A stretch of 8,849 nt of DNA from Bacteroidales bacterium (GTDB taxonomy: Bacteria; Bacteroidota; Bacteroidia; Bacteroidales; UBA12481): NCBI GenBank assembly GCA_028707745.1, contig JAQWAJ010000049.1, positions 1 to 8,849 on the forward strand, written 5' to 3'. This document shows positions 1 to 7,181 of this stretch, piece after piece (position 1 is the stretch's first letter; each line of letters opens with the position of its first letter). The position numbers were made by a program, and so were the translations under genes. Under the pieces are notes generated by a model that saw nothing but the letters and a program-made list of their open reading frames with translations, ran no database searches and was not told where the DNA came from.

Positions 1-663
1 CATCAGGTTCCCGATGCTGGTGCTGTTGGATTCGAGCGCATTTTGAATATCCAGATCTGTGATTCCGATACTTTTGATTTTTTCGGGATCCGGAGTAATG
101 ATCAGTTCCGGTTCAGTGGATCCGGTAATATCGACCATAGCGACTTCCGGGAGCTGTTCGATGCGTTTGACGATAACCGATTGTACAAATTCACTGAGTT
201 CGACCATTTTCTCCGGGTCAGTCCACCCGGCTTTTTGGGTGATCATGAGGTTAAAGACAGGGATATCGGTAGCCGATGCCTTCACCACCCTGGGCCGGTC
301 GAAACCGTTTGGCATACTGTTCATGGCATCGTCAATCTTCTCATTGGACTCGATATACGCGTAATTGATATCGGTACCATGCGTAAATTTCATCCGTATG
401 ATGCTGTAGCCATCCCGGGTTTCGCTCTCGATATCTTCAAGATGTGCCACCTGCAACAACTGATTGCGTATAATTGTAGTCACGGAGTTCTCCATCTCCC
501 GGGCCGGGATACCATCATAAGTAGCCTGCACGGTGATCTCCGGAATATCAATATCGGGCATGAGAGATACCGGCAATTTAAAAACCGTAACCACCCCCAG
601 AAACAGGATAGCCAGAAAGGCCATAATTACGGCGATCGGACGATGAATCAGAAATTTAACCAT
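1..663 (-). CDS. RND efflux permease, AcrB/HAE family, N-terminal part (3' end cut by window)
   Basis: This is an open frame of 221 codons with an ATG at 661-663 that runs off the left edge without a stop. The protein begins MVKFLIHRPIAVIMAFLAIL, the standard first transmembrane helix of RND permeases (about residues 9-29), followed by the LPVSLMPDIDIPEITV stretch that opens the first periplasmic porter domain. Further into that domain, IPAREMENSVT and the QLPEVAMVDITGS and DPEKIKSIGIT stretches match the usual PN1/PN2 layout. The family exports drugs, metals, lipids or other amphiphiles by proton antiport with a periplasmic adaptor and an outer-membrane channel; the substrate cannot be told from this part. 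It lies 49 bp downstream of the adaptor gene and is the last gene of the operon visible here. It resembles classical HAE permeases more than the other permease in the window does. Full-length members are about 1000-1070 residues, so roughly four fifths of the gene is missing. Confidence 0.93.
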   Translation of the reverse strand, partial: MVKFLIHRPIAVIMAFLAILFLGVVTVFKLPVSLMPDIDIPEITVQATYDGIPAREMENSVTTIIRNQLLQVAHLEDIESETRDGYSIIRMKFTHGTDINYAYIESNEKIDDAMNSMPNGFDRPRVVKASATDIPVFNLMITQKAGWTDPEKMVELSEFVQSVIVKRIEQLPEVAMVDITGSTEPELIITPDPEKIKSIGITDLDIQNALESNSTSIGNLM

Positions 664-666
664 AGG

Positions 667-709
667 TTACGAGTTACGAGTGACAAGTGACGAGTGACGA
701 GTTGACGAG
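667..709. repeat. Heptamer tandem repeat array between adaptor and second permease
   Basis: Six consecutive units can be read on the plus strand: TTACGAG, TTACGAG, TGACAAG, TGACGAG, TGACGAG and TTGACGAG (8 nt), followed by a partial TCG. The consensus is T(T/G)ACGAG. The array fills almost the whole 49-bp gap between the adaptor stop codon (713-715) and the start codon of the second permease (661-663). It is therefore the untranslated leader immediately before that start on the minus strand. Unit number changes there would alter the spacing between the two coding regions without changing either protein. Confidence 0.85.
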
Positions 710-712
710 TCG

Positions 713-1804
713 TTATTTCCCGATAAATTTAAAATCGAGTTCCGCATCGTTCGCCAGATTAAGGTTACCCTTGGTGATAATGGTGTCGCCGGCTTTCAGG
801 ATACCCGACTTAACAACCCGGATCGTGTAACTGGTTGAGTTTTCAAGATCGGATTCAACATAGTTCCAGTAAGAGCGGCCATTCAGTAACGAGAATACTA
901 CCTGTTGATTATTTCGGAGCACAACGGCTTCTTTTGGCACGATAAGACCTCCGGGAACTTTATCCCTGATGAGCGCTTTCACATTCATGCCTTCGATAAG
1001 GCTACCATTTGAATTCTGAACACGGGCTTTAATAGTTACATTTCCGTGTTCATCGATCAGCGGATTTATCTGGGCTATCCTTCCGTTAAAAGTTACAGAG
1101 TCCATGGCAAAAGGCTTTACGATAACATCCAGTCCGATATGCAGCCGCGACATTTCCTTTTCCATAACCGGAAAAACCACATCGAACTCTTTATCATTGA
1201 TGACCAGGCAAAAAGGTTTGCTGGCATCAGGAGTGTTCTGTTCCTTGCATTCTAGGCTGGCGATCCGGCCGGATACAGGAGCAATCAGACGCGTATATTC
1301 ATAGCGGATGCGGGCTTGTTCGAGCTCAATCTCGCTCTCTTCAAATCCGGTTTTCTGGTTAAAGCGTTTCAGGGCATCAGCCGTAACATCCTCCGGGTTT
1401 TTAGCTCCGATTTTATGTTCCACAATAAGGGCCTGCCTTTCGAGCCTCACTCTTTCCATCTTGATCCTTGCCTGTTCGAGGTCGAGCTTCTCCATCTGAT
1501 TATCCAGCTCAGCGATCAGGCTCCCCTTCTCAACCCAGGCCCCGTTCTGAGCGTAGATTTTGGATACTTTACCGGTGGTCCTGAAGGAGAGAGAAGCTTT
1601 CTGATAAGCTTCGAGCTTCCCGTTGCTGACCAGTTCCATCGGGAAATCGCCAAATTCAATCAACTGGCCTTCAACTTTGATAGGATCCGCCTTAGCGCCG
1701 ATCTCTCCAAGCTTGTTGCCGAATTTTTTCTCCTCTTTCTTCTTGCATGCTGGCAGACTGCAAACCAGGCAGAGCATCAGAATATACAATGTCACGTTTT
1801 TCAT
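713..1804 (-). CDS. RND efflux periplasmic adaptor (membrane fusion protein), lipoprotein
   Basis: This is the periplasmic adaptor that links an inner-membrane RND permease to an outer-membrane channel. The 363-residue protein starts with a lipoprotein signal peptide: lysine at position 2, a hydrophobic core, and lipobox LPAC with the lipidated cysteine at residue 20, followed by a lysine/glutamate-rich tether. The two halves of a biotinyl-lipoyl-like domain are visible at about 73-102 (FRTTGKVSKIYAQNGAWVEK) and 170-182 (YTRLIAPVSGRIA), separated by a short helical hairpin at about 105-168 rich in Glu/Arg/Lys. The beta-barrel follows (about 205-282, with GLDVIVKPFA and LIEGMNVKALI), then a membrane-proximal domain (about 283-355, with VPKEAVV near 289-295). 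The hairpin is short, as in many Bacteroidota adaptors. The gene starts 11 bp after the stop of the upstream permease, so the two are almost certainly cotranscribed. Its partner could be either flanking permease or both. Confidence 0.92.
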   Translation of the reverse strand: MKNVTLYILMLCLVCSLPACKKKEEKKFGNKLGEIGAKADPIKVEGQLIEFGDFPMELVSNGKLEAYQKASLSFRTTGKVSKIYAQNGAWVEKGSLIAELDNQMEKLDLEQARIKMERVRLERQALIVEHKIGAKNPEDVTADALKRFNQKTGFEESEIELEQARIRYEYTRLIAPVSGRIASLECKEQNTPDASKPFCLVINDKEFDVVFPVMEKEMSRLHIGLDVIVKPFAMDSVTFNGRIAQINPLIDEHGNVTIKARVQNSNGSLIEGMNVKALIRDKVPGGLIVPKEAVVLRNNQQVVFSLLNGRSYWNYVESDLENSTSYTIRVVKSGILKAGDTIITKGNLNLANDAELDFKFIGK

Positions 1805-1815
1805 GATACGTTCGT

Positions 1816-4800
1816 TTATTTTTTTAATCGGTGGAATCGTTTTCGATGTTTGGGTTTAAGGGGCAGGAAAGCCGGCATGAATATCATGATAGCCAGGACA
1901 GAGAAAATCAGTCCGCCCATAGTCCCGGCAGCCAGTGCAAACCAGAACACCTCCTGGTCACCTTCTGTGATAAAAGGCACCAGACCCAATACGGTCGCCA
2001 GTACTGTTAAAGTAATCGGAATGATCTTGCCCTGATATGACTTGATGTACAGCCGCACAGGAGTCAGATTGCGGGGAGCATCCTTCATGTAATGGTTATA
2101 ATCACTCAATATATAAAGTGCGGCATTCACTACAATACCACTTAACAGGATAAACGCAGCAAACCCTCCCTGGTCGATACTCAGATCGAACAGGTAAAAA
2201 GTCAGGAACAGGCCGACAAACGAGATAGGGATCATAGCCACCACGGCCAGCGGTTGAATCAGGGATTCCAGCAAAATAGAGCATATCAGATAGATAATCA
2301 CGATCACGAGTAGAATGAGAAGAAATTGCCTGTTCTTTTCCTGTTGCCATGCCCGGTATTCTGACTTCTTGATCGAGAAGCCAAGTGGAAGGGTAGCTGC
2401 AACCTCATCAACAACCCTCTCACGATGTAGGTCAGCTAGTTTTGTGGCTCCGATAAAGTCATAAGCCACCGTTAACCGGTATTGCTGATTCTCCTTACAA
2501 ATGACCTTGTTGGAACCCTCCTTATGGCGTTCACCCAAATTATCAAGCCGGATGAGAGATTCACCGCTTTTTATCGGTGTATTCCCCATCATCCAGATAT
2601 CAAAATCATCCGACTGTTTGGATTTCATCCTTACAGGCTCGTACGATCCATTAACAAAAAGCCGGGTATCCGATGATTGATTAATTCCATAACCTCTCAG
2701 GTAAGAGTATACCTGAGCCGGCGAGATCTGGTTCAGCTTAAGCTTTTGGGGGTCCATGAATATCACATATTCATATAAAGGATCACGGTAACCCCAATAA
2801 CTGTATCCGGATTGGGTGCTGACAATATCGAATTTTGAGGCACGGGGATGTTCTGCCGCTTTGTTTCTGACCTGTTCGGCATATTTCATCAGTTCTTCAT
2901 AATTGTATCCGAGCAGATGTATCTGCTGGGAGCCAACTGATTCAGCAAGGGAATTACTGAAATACTGCCCCACACCCTGTATATTCCAATCGGGGGCGGT
3001 AAGCTTGTTGGCCAGATCATTCAGTTGGCTATACAGGACAAACGGGAAGGCTCCCATTTCATATTCGGGTTTGAAATTGATCGTCATGTAGGCCCTCCGG
3101 GCGCTGCTTACGCTGGTCACAAATTGATCAATCTGCTCATAATCTTTCAGGTACCGTTCAACCTCCACCATCAGGTCATTCATCTGACGGAGGGTTGCCC
3201 CCTGAGGAAGTGAGACGCTGATATTAATAGCTGTTCTTTCAGGATCCCGGAATTTATATCTGGAGTATACCTTGGTGGTGAACAGTCGCAACGTTCCCCC
3301 CAAAACTTTGTCCGATACCGGCTTGATCTTCTGAACGTAAGTTTCGCTGGCCAATGTATGCTGATATAGTTTGTGGTACCATTTCTCCCCCTCCATTTTC
3401 GTTGGCAGCTTACCAATCGGAAGTCCGAAAATTAAAATGGCCAGGACAATGAAAATCCAACGCCTCCGCTGTGAAAACTCGATCATCGGTTGATAAATTC
3501 TGTTGAATTTCGCTGCTAAACGGAGGCTTTTGGGCCGACGGTTCTGCTGTCCGGCTTTGAGACCGATCATCTCCATCAACGCCGGCACCAAAAACAGCGC
3601 AACGATCATCGATACGGTGAGACTGAGTACCATGACCGCAGAAAAATCCATTAATTGCATCCGAAGTTTTTCACCCATGAACCGGATCACGGATAGTGCA
3701 CCTATAGTGGTGGCCGTTGACGCCAAAATAGCCAGAAAAACCTTCCTGTTTCCTTTCGTTCGGAGGTGGTCCACCATAATAATGGTGTTATCAATAATGA
3801 TCCCAAGCGAGACGGTTATCCCCGCCATGGAATAGAGGTTGATCTCCACCTTGAAAATGTAGACCAGTATTGCTGCAATGAGTAAATTTGAAATCAGACT
3901 GACGAAAATAATGAGGAGATATCTGAGACTGTGGCTGGTAATCAAAACAAACAACATCAGGATACCAAACGAAAAAAGAGTTCTGCGCAGGATTTTTTGA
4001 ATCTCATCCCGGATAAACTCTGTGGAATCATTGCTCAGCAACATGAAATACCCATTCGGGAAGGAAACTGACAGCTCCTTCAGTGCTTTTTTGACATGGT
4101 CAGCAACCTGCAAACTATTGGCATCCTTTTCAGCGGTGAATACAAGATTGATTGTGTTGTTGCCATTGATCCGGTAATAACCGGTCGGTTCCTGCTCCAC
4201 GTAACGGATCTTGCAAAGATCACTGATCCTCAGCAAACGTCCTTCAACCACTGCCACCGGGATATCCTTCCATGAGCCGTCTTTAGATTTTATCGTCTCC
4301 AGCGATATGCTCTTCGGCGACCCCAGTCCAGGTGCACCTTGCGAGTCATATCCCATCCCGATCACCTGTTTGCTGAAATACGTGTTGAGGGCTTGTGTTA
4401 TGTTATTTCGCGACAGCCCGCTTTGCTGAAGTCGCTCCTCATCATATTCCAGTTCCCACTCCATAGGTGTGGCCCCGTAAACATCGATTTCGTACAATCC
4501 TTCGATATTCGATAGTTTTGGCTTGATTATTTCCTCGGCATATTGCTTAATAAGCCTGGGACTTGCCGGGGCATTCAGCGTGTAGGTCAGAAGTGTTTTT
4601 TCTTCCGTATCGCTGCTGTAGGATGAAATTGTAGGATAAGAAACTCTCTCCGGTAGTTTGGGAAAAATCTCCCGGATCTTAGAAGCCACCTCGAAACGCA
4701 TGGCATCCATATCGGTATTTTTGTCGAATGCCAGGGTGATGGTTCCGATACCATTGCCCGACTCAGAAGTGATTTTGGTTATTCCGCGAATGGTATTCAA

Positions 4801-5004
4801 CAAACCCTCCAAAGGCGCCGTAACCTCTTGCTCAACCAGTCGCGGCGTAGCATTTGGCCATGAATACCTGATCGATAAAGAAGTCGTAGTCTGTGAAGGC
4901 TGGAGATGAACCGGCAATCGCGGAACCAATGCAGCTCCGATAATCATCAGAATCATCGAAACAACCAGAATCGAAAATGACGAGGTCCTATGTTGGGTCG
5001 ACAT
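1816..5004 (-). CDS. RND efflux permease, divergent Bacteroidota-type AcrB/CusA relative
   Basis: This is a full-length RND inner-membrane transporter (1062 residues from ATG 5002-5004). The first membrane helix is at about 11-27, a periplasmic porter region follows, then helices 2-6 between about 340 and 480 and helix 7 at about 515-532. A second periplasmic region and helices 8-12 (about 890-1050) complete the fold, ending in a basic tail. Helix 4 carries SLGIIIDNTIIMVDHL: the first of the paired proton-relay aspartates of AcrB (D407) is kept as D405, but the second (D408) is N406, as in metal-type permeases that use one Asp. In helix 10, GIVVNAAL has Val959 where AcrB has Lys940. A longer reading from GTG at 5029-5031 (1071 residues) is possible; I prefer the ATG because the signal-like N-terminus MSTQHRTSSFSILVV suits the family and neither start has a Shine-Dalgarno. 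It is the first gene of the efflux operon, 11 bp before the adaptor. Substrate unknown. Confidence 0.92.
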   Translation of the reverse strand: MSTQHRTSSFSILVVSMILMIIGAALVPRLPVHLQPSQTTTSLSIRYSWPNATPRLVEQEVTAPLEGLLNTIRGITKITSESGNGIGTITLAFDKNTDMDAMRFEVASKIREIFPKLPERVSYPTISSYSSDTEEKTLLTYTLNAPASPRLIKQYAEEIIKPKLSNIEGLYEIDVYGATPMEWELEYDEERLQQSGLSRNNITQALNTYFSKQVIGMGYDSQGAPGLGSPKSISLETIKSKDGSWKDIPVAVVEGRLLRISDLCKIRYVEQEPTGYYRINGNNTINLVFTAEKDANSLQVADHVKKALKELSVSFPNGYFMLLSNDSTEFIRDEIQKILRRTLFSFGILMLFVLITSHSLRYLLIIFVSLISNLLIAAILVYIFKVEINLYSMAGITVSLGIIIDNTIIMVDHLRTKGNRKVFLAILASTATTIGALSVIRFMGEKLRMQLMDFSAVMVLSLTVSMIVALFLVPALMEMIGLKAGQQNRRPKSLRLAAKFNRIYQPMIEFSQRRRWIFIVLAILIFGLPIGKLPTKMEGEKWYHKLYQHTLASETYVQKIKPVSDKVLGGTLRLFTTKVYSRYKFRDPERTAINISVSLPQGATLRQMNDLMVEVERYLKDYEQIDQFVTSVSSARRAYMTINFKPEYEMGAFPFVLYSQLNDLANKLTAPDWNIQGVGQYFSNSLAESVGSQQIHLLGYNYEELMKYAEQVRNKAAEHPRASKFDIVSTQSGYSYWGYRDPLYEYVIFMDPQKLKLNQISPAQVYSYLRGYGINQSSDTRLFVNGSYEPVRMKSKQSDDFDIWMMGNTPIKSGESLIRLDNLGERHKEGSNKVICKENQQYRLTVAYDFIGATKLADLHRERVVDEVAATLPLGFSIKKSEYRAWQQEKNRQFLLILLVIVIIYLICSILLESLIQPLAVVAMIPISFVGLFLTFYLFDLSIDQGGFAAFILLSGIVVNAALYILSDYNHYMKDAPRNLTPVRLYIKSYQGKIIPITLTVLATVLGLVPFITEGDQEVFWFALAAGTMGGLIFSVLAIMIFMPAFLPLKPKHRKRFHRLKK

Positions 5005-5160
5005 GTTAAAATGCCGGTTAGGTTTTTGCACTAAATCTTGGAGGACAAAAGGCTGCTTAAAGATATAAAAATATCAAAAGTTACTGCTCATTTGCCCACT
5101 TTCTACAGATATAGATGCAACAAATCCCGCCCAATGGAAAAAAACGGGTAAAACAAGTGT
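5005..5160 (-). promoter_or_regulatory. Intergenic leader of the efflux operon
   Basis: This gap between the lipoprotein stop and the permease ATG probably holds the efflux-operon promoter. Read on the minus strand, TATCTTTA (5058-5065) and TAACTTTT just upstream each resemble the Bacteroidota -7 box TAnnTTTG with one mismatch, but neither has a TTTG at the expected -33 spacing, so the promoter cannot be placed. Downstream of the lipoprotein gene a 4-bp CCCG/CGGG pairing exists near 5131-5154 but lacks a following T tract, so I do not call a terminator. Confidence 0.35.
5062..5075. promoter_or_regulatory. Inverted repeat, possible operator of the efflux operon
   Basis: GATATAAAAATATC is a perfect 5-bp inverted repeat (GATAT/ATATC) around a 4-nt spacer. 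It lies 58-71 bp upstream of the preferred permease ATG. The flanks are also partly symmetric (CTTAAA on the left, AAAAG on the right). Position and shape would suit a dimeric repressor site, but the sequence is AT-rich and short, so chance is a real alternative. No regulator gene is present in the window. Confidence 0.25.
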
Positions 5161-6033
5161 CTATTCCTGCATTTTAACCGAGAAAACGATCTCACCGGTA
5201 TCCCCGGCAACAATCTGGCTGACCAGAAGAGCACCCAGTTTCCCGGATTTCAACTTAAACAGCCATACCTGGTTCGCTGCCAGGTTATCTGCCTTCAGCT
5301 GTGAAGCCAGATCGGTCCATCCTTTAATAATGGGCGCATCGGTCGAGATCGATGCGAAGTCTTGTGTTGACCAGTTAGTCTTCAGAAAATGAGTGATATT
5401 CCGGATAGTCCAGGTCGTAATATCCTTGTATCCAGGATAAAGGCCATCAGGAATATCAGAGCCGGGAGAGGCTAAAGTAGCTTGAGTGGATTGATTTGAA
5501 TAATAGATCAGGTCAATCAGGGGCTGATTCGTAAAAGCCTGGTCCAATGTAAAATACTGATTCGTCTGAAGACTTAGAAAACCATGTTTTGTAGAATTGG
5601 CCTGCGCACCCATATTGACAGATTGATTATAGGTAACCGCGCCATAAATGGAGTTCGGATCCTTTGTCAGGGTAATATTGATTTGAGCCTGATTGTCGCT
5701 TTTATCAATAACGACAAATGACCATTTCTCACTTTGAGCAGCACCTTTAATCAGGTTAATATCAAAAGTGGCTTTGGTTTCATTCACCGTTACAGATTGC
5801 ATGGTGGCATCGTCAAGTCTGACTTCTAAAGTTTCCAGAACGTCGGTGCCGTTCCAGCTAATCTCAACGGTCACGGGAAGTGTGTCAGCAACCAGCATGA
5901 CCGTATCTTTTCCTGTAAATTCCTGACCAGCAATGAATTTAATAGTGGGACTGCCATTATCCTTACTACAACTCATTATAAACAAAGAAATTAATACAAC
6001 AGATAAACCGGATAAAACTTTTCTATTCATCAT
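5161..6033 (-). CDS. Lipoprotein of unknown function, Bacteroidota type
   Basis: I do not recognise a named family. The 290-residue protein has a lipoprotein signal peptide with lipobox IMSC (lipidated Cys22). The residues after the cysteine (SKDNG) partly resemble the Lys/Asp-type export signals that send Bacteroidota lipoproteins to the cell surface, so surface exposure is possible. Residues about 29-125 look like a beta-sandwich (Ig-like) region with alternating hydrophobic strands (VTVEISWNG, LEVRLDD, WSFVVIDKSDN). The C-terminal part has an aromatic-rich core (about 150-235) and ends with VWLFKLKSGKLGALLVSQIV then GEIVFSVKMQ. This strand pattern of a Lys/Gly turn followed by a final beta-hairpin is common in Bacteroidota surface lipoproteins. 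Two Met codons occur in tandem (6033 and 6030); either could start. It follows ppnP by 29 bp on the same strand, so readthrough from that gene is likely. No link to the efflux system can be shown. Confidence 0.8.
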   Translation of the reverse strand: MMNRKVLSGLSVVLISLFIMSCSKDNGSPTIKFIAGQEFTGKDTVMLVADTLPVTVEISWNGTDVLETLEVRLDDATMQSVTVNETKATFDINLIKGAAQSEKWSFVVIDKSDNQAQINITLTKDPNSIYGAVTYNQSVNMGAQANSTKHGFLSLQTNQYFTLDQAFTNQPLIDLIYYSNQSTQATLASPGSDIPDGLYPGYKDITTWTIRNITHFLKTNWSTQDFASISTDAPIIKGWTDLASQLKADNLAANQVWLFKLKSGKLGALLVSQIVAGDTGEIVFSVKMQE

Positions 6034-6062
6034 GGTAATTGATTAAAGTCGGGTAGATAATA

Positions 6063-6344
6063 CTATTGATAAAGACATCTGTACGATGTTTCTTCAGCTA
6101 TCCTGACCTGAAACTTAACGTCTTTCTCCACACGGAAAGTTTCAAATTCACGATAATCGCGCCATTCAGTATCACCGGGAAGCAAAATGCTCATCAGCCC
6201 TGAAGTAACCGTCATATACTCCACGGTTGAAGTTCCAAAAATGTATTCACCCGGAGCCATAACGCCCACTGTTGCACGGCCTTCCTGCGTATTGAAGGCA
6301 ATTGACAGAACATTACCGTCGAAGTATTCGTTGGTCTTAAACAT
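6063..6344 (-). CDS. ppnP: Pyrimidine/purine nucleoside phosphorylase PpnP
   Basis: The 93-residue protein matches the PpnP (YaiE, DUF1255) family almost end to end. From memory of the E. coli protein (94 residues), shared features are the N-terminal NEYFDGNVLSIAF, the GRATVGVMAPGEYIFGTS stretch (about 22-39), EYMTVTSG (about 42-49), LLPGDTEW (about 54-61) and the C-terminal EETSYRCLYQ. Members form a small single-domain cupin fold and cleave a broad range of purine and pyrimidine nucleosides with phosphate, giving free base and ribose 1-phosphate in the cytoplasm. The ATG at 6342-6344 gives the expected N-terminus, and a -7 box lies 17 bp upstream. It is the first gene of the leftward set, 29 bp before the lipoprotein gene. 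Nothing is missing compared with the family. Confidence 0.95.
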   Translation of the reverse strand: MFKTNEYFDGNVLSIAFNTQEGRATVGVMAPGEYIFGTSTVEYMTVTSGLMSILLPGDTEWRDYREFETFRVEKDVKFQVRIAEETSYRCLYQ

Positions 6345-6361
6345 TTTGAGTCGCTTTGGTA

Positions 6362-6369
6362 CAAATATA
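6362..6369 (-). promoter_or_regulatory. Bacteroidota -7 promoter box for ppnP
   Basis: Read on the minus strand the sequence is TATATTTG, a perfect match to the Bacteroidota consensus TAnnTTTG, ending 17 bp before the ppnP ATG. No TTTG is seen at the usual -33 distance, where the sequence is instead G-rich. If used, the transcript would have a leader of only about a dozen nucleotides. Confidence 0.55.
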
Positions 6370-6397
6370 ACAGGAATATTATTCCCCCTCCACCTGT
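6370..6397. promoter_or_regulatory. Nested inverted repeats in the divergent promoter region
   Basis: Two inverted repeats share this segment. The inner one (6373-6385, GGAATATTATTCC) has 5-bp arms around 3 nt. The outer pair is ACAGG (6370-6374) with CCTGT (6393-6397). The segment begins immediately upstream of the ppnP -7 box, where a bound regulator could affect transcription in either direction. This is inferred from position and symmetry only. Confidence 0.35.
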
Positions 6398-6436
6398 AAT
6401 CTGTTCCACGATAACCGCAATTTCCATTTTTTCACT

Positions 6437-6444
6437 TAAGTTCG
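6437..6444 (+). promoter_or_regulatory. Weak -7 box candidate for the rightward Fe-S/radical SAM operon
   Basis: TAAGTTCG matches TAnnTTTG at five of six defined positions and ends 23 bp before the ATG at 6468. The segment about 20 bp upstream (CAATTTCC) is only loosely like TTTG. It is the best rightward match in the 123-bp divergent gap. Confidence 0.25.
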
Positions 6445-6467
6445 TCACATCATTTCTAAGACGGCAG

Positions 6468-7181
6468 ATGAACAGAACCGCAGTTTTGCTATGCAAATGT
6501 AGAGGCGATCATTTCAGGGACGTAAACTACAAATTGGCTGAAGAATACCTTTTGGATTTGGATGCAGATGTTATCTATCTTGAGGACCTGTGTTCCTCGG
6601 TTTTAGTTCATTCTGCTGAAATTACGGCACTGCACGAAAGCCATGATTCAATCATCATACTTGCCTGCCAGCCACGTGCCGTGAAACATCTTTTGATACA
6701 GAACGGAATTGATCTGCCGGAATACACCACCATCAACATCCGCGATAAAGAGGCTGTTACGGCTCTTGATCTCATAAAGTCGTTGAATTTAACACCCGGC
6801 CTGGCCAACAAGTGCACTTTAGGTTCAAACTCTGAGGTTTCCTGCTGGTATCCGGTCATTGACCGGGACCGCTGCACTGACTGTGGAAGTTGTGCTAAAT
6901 TCTGCCTGTTCGGGGTATACCGGTTTGAAGTGGAACACGTAAAAGTGCAGCAACCGCTCAACTGTAAGAATAACTGCCCGGCCTGTGCGCACAGTTGTCC
7001 GGCCTCAGCCATCATCTTCCCTAAAATTGGTGAAGGTGGTGTCATTTCAGGCGCTGAAGGTGTTCTGCCAAAACCTGCAGCCGATCAGGGAGACCTTGCT
7101 TCACGGCTGGCCAGGCGCACTTCACTTCGGTCGTCAATTGTCAGGGGATCGGTCATTCAACAAGCTGAAAAAAAACGATGA
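6468..7181 (+). CDS. Iron-sulfur protein: HdrA-like N-terminal region plus two [4Fe-4S] ferredoxin motifs
   Basis: The 237-residue protein is probably a cytoplasmic electron carrier or Fe-S scaffold. The N-terminal ~110 residues begin TAVLLCKCRGDH (Cys9, Cys11) and later have IIILACQPRAV (Cys67). This CxC...ACxPR layout recalls the N-terminal region of HdrA-type heterodisulfide reductase subunits, but no GxGxxG flavin-binding motif is present. Two cluster motifs follow: CTDCGSCAKFC (Cys136, 139, 142, 146) and CKNNCPACAHSCP (Cys166, 170, 173, 177; the first spacing is CxxxC rather than CxxC). Cys42, Cys116 and Cys126 are further possible ligands. The C-terminal ~50 residues are basic and low in structure signals. 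The stop overlaps the start of the radical SAM gene by 4 nt (ATGA), implying translational coupling and a shared pathway. Likely role, by inference: electron supply to the radical SAM enzyme. Family name uncertain. Confidence 0.88.
   Translation: MNRTAVLLCKCRGDHFRDVNYKLAEEYLLDLDADVIYLEDLCSSVLVHSAEITALHESHDSIIILACQPRAVKHLLIQNGIDLPEYTTINIRDKEAVTALDLIKSLNLTPGLANKCTLGSNSEVSCWYPVIDRDRCTDCGSCAKFCLFGVYRFEVEHVKVQQPLNCKNNCPACAHSCPASAIIFPKIGEGGVISGAEGVLPKPAADQGDLASRLARRTSLRSSIVRGSVIQQAEKKR

Noticed and set aside
43..690. Long plus-strand frame of 215 codons over the left-edge permease
   Set aside because: The minus-strand frame encodes an unmistakable RND N-terminus; the plus frame is its antisense shadow with no recognisable domain.
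1316..2035. Plus-strand frame of 239 codons spanning the end of the permease and start of the adaptor
   Set aside because: It is antisense to two well-supported genes and crosses their boundary; its composition is not protein-like.
5005..5031. GTG start giving a 9-residue longer first permease
   Set aside because: Possible, but the downstream ATG gives a more family-like N-terminus, and the sequence before the GTG has no ribosome-binding signal.
5131..5154. Possible terminator after the lipoprotein gene
   Set aside because: Only a 4-bp CCCG/CGGG stem with a long loop, and no T tract follows on the minus strand.
6212..6496. Minus-strand frame of 94 codons across the ppnP start and divergent promoter
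   Set aside because: It overlaps ppnP in another frame and the 5' end of the Fe-S gene; ppnP matches its family end to end, so this is a shadow.
6608..7045. Minus-strand frame of 145 codons opposite the Fe-S protein gene
   Set aside because: The plus strand carries two intact ferredoxin motifs here; the antisense frame is a by-product.
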